DNA of 64,000 nt, from contig JAAOMT010000226.1 of NCBI GenBank assembly GCA_016748015.1, forward strand, positions 1,160,604 to 1,224,603, in the 5' to 3' direction. The translations under genes were made by a program, and so were the position numbers. Below the pieces are notes generated by a model. The model was not told where the DNA came from. It did not search any database and was given only the letters and a program-made list of their open reading frames with translations. Positions 11,944 to 20,819 of this stretch are shown one piece after another. Origin of the DNA: Geosiphon pyriformis. Lineage: Eukaryota > Glomeromycota > Glomeromycetes > Archaeosporales > Geosiphonaceae. Position 1 is the stretch's first letter, and every line of letters begins with the position of its first letter.

Positions 11944-12160
11944 TGTTACCAGACAAAATTAGAGATATCATTGAGCATGAAACTATCTTATAATTCTTAT
12001 CATTAATAAGCATATATTATTATTTCAAATTATCACTTATTATATTAGCAAAAATGTCCAAAATTATCATTTAATTAATAACCCAAATTGTACACAACAC
12101 AAATGTAACCTAATTGTGATGATCAATCATGCAATACCCCAAACTATGTAACATTCAAAA

Positions 12161-12276
12161 GTTTGTTGAAATTTATAGAAATTCGCCGAAATAATTGATA
12201 GTTCACTGAAATATCTAATAGTTCACAGAAATAACTTGTAGTTCACCGAAATGTATTTTTAGTTCAGCGAAATTGT
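12161..12276 (+). repeat. 20-bp tandem array in U3 of LTR C
   Basis: Six units spaced 20-21 bp (12161, 12181, 12201, 12221, 12241, 12262), consensus GTTCACYGAAATAnnTnnTA. The CYG core often contains a CpG. The same array is at about 20987-21100 in the 3' LTR and, reversed and decayed, in LTR H near 61080-61170. Confidence 0.85.
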
Positions 12277-12625
12277 AGAAAATAGCAAAGTTCAAGTTCA
12301 TAGAATAGTGTTACGACAAGTTGTATAAAAAGAAGAGCTTCTTTCTTTAAGAAAATGTATCTTACTTTAGATTTATCACTTAGAATCATTCCTACATACA
12401 CAAAAAAAAATAAATATCAAATAATTCGAAAAACCAAATTCTTTAATTATTGCACTTGGAAAATCCTCAAAACCCAACTAAAGTTTTGAAATTGATTAGC
12501 TACCAATTTCAATAATCTGTTAGTGACTCCAAGCCTGGATTGAAAACGTTTCCCTTGACAGAATTTTATTTCTTTTACATCTTTTTATTTTTTATTTTTT
12601 ATTTTTCTTACTATAATCATTAGGG

Positions 12626-12750
12626 TAGCCTACAGACAAGATTTCTGTAGAAGAGTTGACTTTCACAGCAAAGTAACTATATATTTTAGTAAGCTTCCAG
12701 ACAAGCAATTCCTGGGAAAGAGTTGACATTTACTATAATATAGCTACATA
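12626..12750 (+). repeat. Two-unit direct repeat near the 3' end of LTR C
   Basis: Two related blocks of about 65 bp: GTAGCCTACAGACAAGATTTCTG...AGAGTTGACTTT and TAAGCTTCCAGACAAGCAATTCCTGG...AGAGTTGACATTT. The same duplication persists in relic LTR H (69-bp period at about 60571 and 60640). Confidence 0.65.
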
Positions 12751-12927
12751 AAGTAACTGGCATGGAATTGGCCATTCCACTTATAAGCCCAGCAATTCAA
12801 ATTATAAGAGATAATTTGAAGATAAATTCAGTTACTAGAGGTTCAACCACATCTAGAAAACGTGAATTCACAGCAAACAAGCATCAACAACATTTAAGAA
12901 AAGAGACCAAAAACCTCCAGTAACATT

Positions 12928-12943
12928 TGGTGCTCTCCCATGG
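12928..12943 (+). promoter_or_regulatory. Primer-binding site of element C
   Basis: TGGTGCTCTCCCATGG two bases after the LTR end; it begins with TGG as expected for priming by a tRNA CCA end and shares the first eight to ten bases with A. Confidence 0.65.
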
Positions 12944-12970
12944 AAATAACACAACAACAACAAATTCAAA

Positions 12971-14661
12971 GTGGCGATCGCCTCAGACATCACAACCTTA
13001 GAGTACTATCAATCAATTTACACACACTGCAAACAACGATTTGAAATATGTGATGGAATCATAGCTTTCAAGAAAACACTTTTTCAATACATCGAAAATC
13101 GAATCAATGACTACCTCTTTGGAAACTATAACATTACAATAGTTAAAAGAGATCTTCTTGAGAACATACTACACTATTCCAATACTGAATCAGAAAACAT
13201 TAGTGCTGAAGCTTGTGCTACTTATTTTGAAGAACTTGATTATAATATTATTTGATTCTGTGAAGAAAAATATCCTGCAAACACACAATTTGTCTTTGAA
13301 CTCGAATCTGAATCTGAAACCAGTAGCAACAAAAGACAAAGAGATAACCAACCTGTTCACACAACACCCAATACTCCCAAAATATCATTCAAACATTTGC
13401 AAACACCTGAACAAGGAACCAGTTCAAAACTTCCACTTACTATCACATCTTTTCCAGCTTCACTTGCACAAGCACAAACACCTAATTCACCCTTAAATCG
13501 ATTTGCAAGACCAAAAGATTTTACATCACTCAGAAGTCCCACCAGACAACAAAAACTCCTTTAAACTAGTTCCAATCTCCTTGATTTTCTAGCTGAAAAT
13601 CATAGTGAACACTCTGAGACAGCAGCAAACAAAGAAAACAACTCTGAAATAACTGAAGAAAAATCAATAGACAGTGAAAAAGAAAAAGACGAAATGACAA
13701 CATATATCTTGACCAAGTTACTAAAGCTGGAGATGCAAATGGATGGAATGCTGCCAGAATGTTAAGAACAATTCCCTACTTTCTCAAAGGAACAGCAGGA
13801 GAATGGTTTGAAAACTTGGCTGCCCTATTCAATAATTGGAACGCTTTCAAAGCAGTCTTCCTTGAACAGTTTACTGACAATAATACCTCTATCACTCTTC
13901 ACAATTGTTTTCGAAATATCAAACAAGAACCCTCCAAATCCATTATAACTTATATTAAGAAATTCAACAAACTTCTCAGACGAATTCACCAACTTGAGAC
14001 AAACAATTATTATTCCAATGCTCAAATTTTGGATCAATTTATCGCTGGTCTAAAAGATAAACTAATTAAAAAGATTTGCCCACATGTGCCAGAAGATTTA
14101 AACTCTGTCATACAGCATGCAAAAAGATACAAAATGGCCATGGAAAAGGCCAACTGCACAAAACTTGTAAATTTGGCAATTGGAGAAACCAGCTTAGCAG
14201 CTGAGGAAAAAATTGACCAACTCACAAAGAAGGTTGAAAACTATTTCACCAATCAACAACAACAGCAACCCCAAAGATATCAACCACCCTAAAGACAAAA
14301 TCAAAATAACTTTGTACCACTTTCCAATAACCAGCCTCAGAATTGCCATTACTGTGGAATCCCTGGCCACTGAAAAAAAGATTGCAGAAAGCTACAACAA
14401 GACCAACAAAATAGGAGTAATTAACATTACCCTCCACTACAGCAATCTTATTATCAACCGCCACCATTAGCTTACTATCAACCAAGACCCCAATACCAAA
14501 ATAACTATCATCAGCCTGTCCCACAGTCAATCCCACAGCAATACCAACAACTGCTCACACAACATTGTTAAGTACCTGTTCGAAGACTGCTTACACAAAA
14601 TCAATTCACACCACAAAACCAATACCAAGCAAACAACAATAGAATCAGTTTAAACAACCAA
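12971..14661 (+). pseudogene. Gag polyprotein relic of element C
   Basis: Structural polyprotein. N-terminal helical domain from 12971 (opening codon GTG; no ATG in the first 94 codons), a Ser/Pro/Gln-rich linker, then the capsid core from about 13700 (NGWNAARMLRTIPYFL) through FNNWNAFKAVFLEQF to 14292, a Gln-rich stretch, and a CCHC knuckle at 14344-14385 whose Trp after His is now TGA (14371). A Tyr/Pro/Gln-rich tail follows. Near 13695 the frame changes and the segment matching KLEKFTGKDDDAQVWL of B is missing, so a deletion is likely. Stops at 13254, 13562, 14290 and in the tail. Confidence 0.85.
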
Positions 14662-15474
14662 TTGGTTTCCCAAAATACCACTCAACCAAGACCCAACCAC
14701 TACCACACTCAACCCAGTTATTTAACAATGCTAAAAGAACAGGATTTTCACCATACTGCACTCTCGGAAGGTAAAGCTGCAGCACAACAACAAAACTCTT
14801 CCTATACTCTCATCACAATTCCACCAGCCAGAATTGCTGAAAATGCTAACCTTTCAGATATATTCCCTTTTGAGTTCGAAGCAAATGAGTCACTATTTTT
14901 GCTTAGCAATGCAGCCACCAATGAACAAAAAGCAATCACGGCCATGTACATTGAAGCCGAAGTCGAAAGAAAGACAATTCACTTGATCCTAGACAGTAGA
15001 TCTGCCGGAAGCATTATTACCTACCAGTTAATACAACAGTTGAAAAGAAATGTCAACTGACCAGCTCAAACAGTAATCATCACTGCTGATGACATGAAAA
15101 AGACTCCAGTAGGAGAAATTGACAATTTTCTGTTTACTCTTGATGGAATCACCATTCCAGTCAAAGTTTTTGTAATAAATGCACCCCAATACCAAGCTCT
15201 CGTTGGAAATGATTGGCTTCAAAAAGCCAATGCTAATCTGAATTGGGAAACACAAGAGTTAACAATCTCCTACCAAAGACAACACGCCTGGGTACCTGTC
15301 ATTTGTGGTACATTCAACAAATGCTCTGAAAAAGCCCCAGCTTTTGAATTCGAACTGGAAGAGGAAAAACCCCTCATTGAAACATTCATGGCTCTTGGAT
15401 CAACGTCCAACTGGGCCAATGAAACAGAACAAGAACATTTTACCCCACACTCTAAACCCGAAACCTCTAGATAG
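14662..15474 (+). pseudogene. Aspartic protease relic of element C
   Basis: Retropepsin domain. LILDSRSAGSIITYQL holds the catalytic Asp at 14992-14994, but the family D-S/T-G motif has Arg (14998-15000) in place of Gly, as in B. Further down are VIITADD, PVGEIDNFLF and the C-terminal block ALVGNDWLQKAN, which matches B, D, F and H. One in-frame TGA (15058) stands where B encodes Arg (CGA to TGA). The acidic tail (FELEEEKPL) leads into the cysteine-rich domain; TAG at 15472. Confidence 0.85.
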
Positions 15475-15499
15475 AATATCCCTTATTCAAAACCCGAAC

Positions 15500-16119
15500 C
15501 AAGGAAACAACGCCCCTATATTCCCCTTAAATGTAAAAACTGTCACAAAAAACTATTGTCAATGGGAGCCTGCATTTCACCCAAAGAAGAATATGAAAAT
15601 CATACTTGTTATTACTGCAAGGCTTGTCACAAAGAATGATAGGGCCATCTAATAAAAAGGAGCAGAAAATGGGACAACACCTCTTGTTTGACTTGTGGAG
15701 ATATGCTACCGGAAAAATGCAATTGGATTGATGTAGCCATGAGAGAAGGAGTCTGCAATCAGACCTGCCAATATGCTTTATCAATTTCAGAAAAAGTAAA
15801 AAGAGAAACACCCTTTAATGCAGCATACAACAGTGCTTTCAACAAACTTTATCATTACCCCCATGATGCTGAAATGATTTTCGACTTAGCAATGGCATTA
15901 ATTAATGGAGCTACCAAAGAAGATGTTTGCCAAATGAAGGAAACAGAATACATTGAATACACCATGGAATTAGCTGGATTTAATTATGAAGACGAAGTAG
16001 AAGTCTACCACCAAATCGCAAGTCACACCTACCCAATTCAAGAAGCTCAAATTCAACAATTAGAGCAAATGAACATTAGACTATGTGAAGAATGTATTAT
16101 GTCTTGTAATGAACAGTAA
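15500..16119 (+). pseudogene. Cysteine-rich accessory domain of element C
   Basis: About 200 residues between protease and dUTPase with repeated CxxC pairs: CKNCHKK, CYYCKAC, SCLTCGD, then GVCNQTCQYA, a helical middle (NAAYNSAFNKLYHYPHDAEM) and a last cluster CEECIMSC...CPKC. The most open part is 15688-16119. Stops at 15639-15644 and 16117. The same layout is in B (21756-22300) and F (about 51470-52090), so it belongs to the family. Zinc binding is inferred from the Cys spacing; I do not recognise a named domain and propose no function. Confidence 0.65.
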
Positions 16120-16149
16120 TGTCCTAAATGCTACACTCTTAGCATTCCC

Positions 16150-17142
16150 TTGCCCAGCGAAAATGATGAATACGAAATTAAATTCAGAGAACTTGAAGCA
16201 ACAGAAGAAATTGAGACAACACTTATCTATCTCATCGAAAATCAGCCTGCTTTACAACTCAAATATTTCAACAACAATGGACAAGGAATAAAACCAGAAA
16301 AAGCCCACAAGATCGATGCTGGATATGATCTAAGATATTCAGGAAAAAATACTCTTACTCTCAAACTCAAATCTCTCACAAAAATCAACCTCAAAATTGC
16401 CCTTGAAATCCCACCAGGAGCAATGGTTCAAATTGCTTCTCGATCATCCTTGGCAAGCAAAAAAATCAATGTTAGAGGAGGAATCATTGATGCTGAATAC
16501 ACAGGAGACATTACAGTCATGTTACAAAATGAAACTGATAAACTTTTCAAAATTAGATATGCTGAAAAAATTGCTCAAGCTATCTATTTACCCTTAATCA
16601 ACATTTTGGGTTTACAATTAGTTAATCAAAGAGAACAGTTGGGAAAAAGCAAAAAAGGAATGCAAGGTTTTGGTTCAACTGGATGTTTCACAGTTCCAGT
16701 AAACATAGCTCTCAATGAACAGAAAGAATCTCACCAGATTTTACAACTTCCACAACCAATTACCATTTTACCCTTTGGAGAACATCCTGAAATTTACATT
16801 TGTGAAAAGCCAACAACCACACAACAAATTTTTGAATCAAACAAACAAATCTGCTTAAAACATAATATCTTGATCCCAAACATTTATATTCCAGAAGGAA
16901 CAAAGAAAGTCCGAGTTACTTTTTACAATCCCAACAATTATCCCATAGTTTTATTAAATAACTTAGAAATTGGAATCATTCACAGTAACATATTTCAACA
17001 AGAATTACCCCAAACAATTCCCAATTTTTCTGAAATTATTGGACATTCACTACCAAAAATCAATCCAAACTCCAGCTCCAAAAACTACCATGTTGTCATG
17101 GAAAAACTATCTCAAATCAACATGGGACAACTTGAACCATAA
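16150..17142 (+). CDS. dUTPase domain plus beta-rich segment of Pol, element C
   Basis: Open for 330 codons. All five trimeric-dUTPase motifs are visible in order: DAGYDL (16315-16332), SRSSLA (about 16438-16455), GGIIDAEYTGDI (16477-16512), RYAEKIAQAIYLP (about 16554-16592) and GFGSTG (16666-16683). The enzyme hydrolyses dUTP to dUMP and pyrophosphate and would limit uracil in element cDNA. After it comes a Pro/Ile-rich segment (IPEGTKKVRVTFY, NLEIGII) with counterparts in B and F. It is one stretch of the Gag-Pol frame and not a free gene; the upstream start shown is only the first Met after a stop. Confidence 0.92.
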   Translation: MPSENDEYEIKFRELEATEEIETTLIYLIENQPALQLKYFNNNGQGIKPEKAHKIDAGYDLRYSGKNTLTLKLKSLTKINLKIALEIPPGAMVQIASRSSLASKKINVRGGIIDAEYTGDITVMLQNETDKLFKIRYAEKIAQAIYLPLINILGLQLVNQREQLGKSKKGMQGFGSTGCFTVPVNIALNEQKESHQILQLPQPITILPFGEHPEIYICEKPTTTQQIFESNKQICLKHNILIPNIYIPEGTKKVRVTFYNPNNYPIVLLNNLEIGIIHSNIFQQELPQTIPNFSEIIGHSLPKINPNSSSKNYHVVMEKLSQINMGQLEP

Positions 17143-18003
17143 CAACAGACCCAGCTCAAAGAACTAATTGCAGAATTTGCTGATATCTTCACTGAAAACA
17201 ACAATAACTTAGGAAGAACCAATTTGGTTCAACACCAAATTTATACAGAAGATGCCAAACCAAGAAGACAATAAGCATATTGAGTTGCTCCAGAAAGCCA
17301 CCAATTTATCCGAAAAAAAGTACAATGGATGCTTAACAATAGGCTTATCCAACCATCAATGAGTCTATGGGCCTCACCAGTGGTCCTAGTTAAAAAGAAG
17401 AATGGAAAGATACGATTTTGTGTTAATTATTGACAACTTAACAGTGTTACCATTGGGAATGCTTATCCTCTTCTGCGAATTAATGACATGTTAGATGCCC
17501 TTGGAAAATCTAAATACTTTTCAACATTAGACCTAGAAAATGGATACTGACAAGTTGCCATAGATCCTAAGAACCACCCCAAAACAGCATTCACAACACA
17601 AGAAGAAAACTACGAATTCAATGTAATGCCCTTTGGATTATGCAATGTGCCAGCAACATTCCAAAGACTCATGGATGTTGTATATGCTGGACTCCTTTGG
17701 AAATCAGTAGTTGTCTATCTTGATGACACTGATGTTTATTCCCCATCTTTCGGACTTCATTTAATTTACCTGTGAGAAGTTTTTCAACAATTATGTAGAG
17801 CAGGATTAAAACTAAACATTGAAAAATGCCATTTTGGAAAAACAAGTTTGGCCTTTCTTGGTCACATAGTTAGTGAAAAAGGAGTCAAACCAGATCCAGA
17901 AAAAATCAGTGCTGTTAAGAACTTCAAAGTTCCACGAAATACTACAGAACTAAAAAGATTCATAGGATTAGCATTCTACTATTGAAAGTTTATCAAAGGA
18001 TTC
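17143..18003 (+). pseudogene. Reverse transcriptase relic of element C
   Basis: Copies element RNA to cDNA. Motifs: LIQPSMSLWASPVVLVKKK, IRFCVNY, YFSTLDLENGY, TAFTTQEENYEF, MPFGLCNVPATFQRLM, and the catalytic VVYLDD (YLDD 17716-17727, intact), then GLKLNIEKCHFG and FLGHIV. One frame runs through the whole domain, interrupted only by stops: 17431 TGA (expected Arg), 17548 TGA (Trp of GYWQV), 17773 TGA, 17983 TGA (expected Arg). Such a pattern of point stops without indels indicates recent decay. Confidence 0.9.
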
Positions 18004-18525
18004 TTGAAAATTGCAAAACCCCTCAACCAGCTCACCACCAAAAACGTGGAATACAAATGGACTATTGAACACCAAAAAGCTTTTGAAATTCTCAAAGAAA
18101 AACTAATAACAGCCCCAATCCTCACCTACCCGGATTTCAGCAACCGATTTCGACTAGCTACAGATGCTTTATATACTGCCTTTGGTGCCATCTTATCACA
18201 ACTAGATGACAATAGAAATGAGTGAATAATTGCTTATGCTAGCAGAACATTAAAACCAGCTAAGAAAAACTACTCTGCCACAGAACTAGAAACAGCAGCT
18301 GTAATTTGGGCCCTATACCACTTCAACTTTTATCTCAGGTCTAAAGAATTTGATATTATCACTGATAATATTGGACTCAAATAGCTTCAGAACAAAAATA
18401 CTCAGCTGAATGCAAAACAAACCCGATGGACAGGATTTCTAGCAAATTATCAATACATAGTACATCACAGACCAGAAAAACTCCACACCAATGTTGACTG
18501 TCTCTCCAGAATGAGACAAGATTAG
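18004..18525 (+). pseudogene. RNase H relic of element C
   Basis: Would degrade the RNA strand of the RNA:cDNA hybrid. KPLNQL and VEYKWTIEHQKAFEILKEKL enter the domain; RLATDALYTAFGAILSQ carries the first catalytic Asp, YSATELETAAVIWAL the Glu, and IITDNIGLK the second Asp. HTNVDCLSRM closes it, the usual end of gypsy RNase H. Stops at 18223 (TGA; EWIIAYAS expected), 18382 (TAG) and 18523 (TAG). A one-base frame change follows before the integrase. Confidence 0.85.
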
Positions 18526-18574
18526 AAAACAAAAACCAACACTCAACTTAACCAACCAAAAGAGCCAACAAACA

Positions 18575-19960
18575 ATGAATTCAGAAAACTACAACAATTT
18601 CAAACAATATTTAGAAATATTAACAATCCCAACAGATTGGTCTCCAGATAAAAAACATCAACTACAACAACAAGCCAAACAATATTTTCTACACAACAAC
18701 ATTATTTATTATCGAAATTTCAAAAACCCAAACAAACCACTCAGATTAATACAAGAACAAGAAAAAGAGACCATATTATACAACATGCACTCAAATCTTT
18801 CATCAGCACACTTCGGAAAAGATAGCACCACCCAAAGAACACTAGAATACTACTTTTGGTCTTGAATGAGAAAAAACATTCATGAATATGTTGAATCTTG
18901 TGATAGTTGTTAAAAAAGAGGAGGAACACGTCCTACTGAACCATTAAATCCAATCAAAGTTGGACAACCCTTTGACCAAGTTGGTATTGATTTAGTCGGA
19001 CCACTATCTATTACCACTCAAGGAAACCGTTATATTGTAGTAGCTGTAGATTATCTTACTAAATGGCCCGAAGCCAGAGCCATTCAAAGAGCAGATGTGA
19101 AATCAGTAGCAAATTTCATCTATGAAGACATTATTTGTAGACATGGATGTCCAATTGAACTTTTATCCGACCAGGGAACACATTTTGTGAACAACCTAAT
19201 ACAAGAAATTTGCGAACAATTCAATGTCAAAAGACCTCTGTCTTTGCCCTATCATCCACAAACAAACGGACTTGTAGAACATTTTAACAGAACATTGTGT
19301 GAGTCATTAGCCAAAGTCTCAACTGATTTTGAGCAAGAATGAGATATCTTTATTCCATCAGTGTTACTAGCATATAAAACACTAAAACAAGATACCACAA
19401 AACACACACCATTTGATTTAACTTATGGAAGGACAGCAATGCTACCAATTAAGTTCACAGTGAAAACATACCCAGCACAACCAATCAATAAAAACAATTT
19501 TTAGGAAACACTTCAATGAAGAGCCTACACTCTGTTTAGCATGTTGGAAGAAAAACAACGAATAGCAGCCACCCATATTGAAAACTCCCAAGCTCGACAA
19601 AAAAAACGGCATGATGACAAATTGCCTCCAGTTATTAATAAATTTAAAATCGGAAACAAAGTTCTCTTACACAGAACTAAAGCTGAAAAACAATGAAGTA
19701 GAAAATTTGAAAATAAATGGGATGGACTATTCTTTATCCATGAAGTTTTAGGCAACGGATCATACAAGCTAAGACTTGATAACAAAATTCTAGCAAAAGT
19801 TGCACATGAAGATCATTTGAAACACTATAATTTCAGAAACAATCCTGAACCATTAATTCCACAAATTGGTATACATTTCTCTTTAATCAATTCCGAAGAC
19901 ATTTCCCGAAATTTAGAACCAATAGTTGTCATTGAACAGCCTTCCAACTTGAACACTTAA
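18575..19960 (+). pseudogene. Integrase relic of element C
   Basis: Inserts cDNA into the genome. N-terminal HHCC zinc domain: NMHS, AHFG and CDSC (18898-18909). Catalytic core DD35E intact: Asp 18989-18991 (GIDLVGP), Asp 19169-19171 (LLSDQGT), Glu 19277-19279 (GLVEHFNRT), with 35 residues between the last two. The C-terminal part has a GPY/F-like module (KWDGLFFIHEVLGNGSYKL, about 19715-19770). No chromodomain seen. Stops at 18863, 18911, 19340, 19502, 19517 and 19694, each one transition from a Trp, Arg or Gln codon. Ends TAA at 19958. Confidence 0.9.
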
Positions 19961-20081
19961 TTTAAATTAATTATTATAGTTATCTTCTTATAATTTAGAA
20001 ACAATCTCACAAAAACAAAACAAAAATAACATAAAAACCCATGCACCAAAAATAATTTTCTTTTATTTCAAATTGCTTATA

Positions 20082-20819
20082 ATGACTATTCCTCAAAACA
20101 TTCAACAATTATCCCAAAAACTAATGTTAGCTTTAAAAACAATACCTGAATTATCCATTACTGTTACTGGAAACCACATTAATTATACCCAAACAGAAGT
20201 AGTTACAAATTTAGCCCCAAATTCATGAAAATATCACCCGTATAAAAAGAACATAAGAAGTTATACTGGAATTCACCTGCCAGAACTTTTAAAGCTTGCT
20301 TTAAGAGAAAATCTAATGCTCACTCTGATTAGTATTCCACCAAATGCTACAATTTAACAAAGACTTCAACTGTGTTTCAATGAAGAAAACACTGAATATC
20401 CTCCAATCTATAGATATTTTCACATTGGAAAAACACTCTACGAATGGAAACTGGAACTTACAACAGCAAACCTCACAAAAGAAGCTATTTAGAAACAACT
20501 CCACAATGAATTCAAGACAATAGCTGGATCAACAAACAGTCGCTACAGGCTCAGAGCTGCTCTTAGAATTTATAACCTATTCCACACCTGTGAAAACATA
20601 CTACAAAACCCAATTTTTCAACCTTTGAAGATTCAATACATTGGAAAGCTCACAGAACTGAAATTTCAACAATTTTCAGACCAAATTTCTTCAATAATTT
20701 TGGATTATTATCTGGAAATAACAAACAGTACTTGGACTTCGACGGAGCTCAGTCTTGAGGAGAAGGTTATGTTACCAGACAAAATTAGAGATATCATTGA
20801 ACATGAAACTATCTTATAA
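20082..20819 (+). pseudogene. Third ORF (ORF3) of element C, overlapping the 3' LTR; unknown function
   Basis: A 245-codon frame from ATG 20082 to TAA 20817, 122 bp after the end of pol and in its own frame. It has just three internal stops (TGA 20226, TAA 20355, TAG 20490), all explicable by transitions from Trp/Arg or Gln. The last 16 codons (MLPDKIRDIIEHETIL) are encoded by the first 50 bases of the 3' LTR. The protein looks soluble and helical: no signal peptide, no membrane segment, so not envelope-like. F has a relic with a similar start (56818), B lost it. I do not recognise a family. Confidence 0.7.
20758..20769 (+). promoter_or_regulatory. Polypurine tract of element C
   Basis: Purine-rich GGAGAAGG next to the 3' LTR start at 20770, the usual primer site for plus-strand synthesis. 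It lies inside ORF3. Confidence 0.55.

Larger units (their letters stand above)
11944..12925 (+). repeat. 5' LTR of element C
   Basis: 982 bp, exactly the same length as the 3' copy. TATAAAA at 12324-12330 and AATAAA at 12409-12414 mark a likely promoter and polyadenylation signal. It carries a 20-bp tandem array in U3 and a two-unit longer repeat in U5. The differences seen by eye from the 3' copy are transitions, many at CpG. Confidence 0.95.

Noticed and set aside
12161-12276. Regular 20-bp repeats suggesting a CRISPR-like array
   Set aside because: Head-to-tail repeats without unique spacers, inside an LTR of a eukaryotic retrotransposon and present in both LTRs.
13357-13542. Minus-strand frames in element C (also 13825-14225, 14246-14536, 15527-15811, 19525-19785, 21346-22088)
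   Set aside because: All are antisense to readable gag, pol or LTR sequence and match nothing.
17431-19696. Many in-frame TGA at Trp-like positions in element C, as if TGA were read as Trp
   Set aside because: TAG and TAA also occur, several TGA sit at Arg positions, and the intact P450 gene uses TGG for Trp and TAG as stop. Transition-driven decay explains it without recoding.
20082-20819. ORF3 as an envelope gene (endogenous retrovirus)
   Set aside because: No signal peptide, membrane helix or glycoprotein-like features; only its position resembles env.
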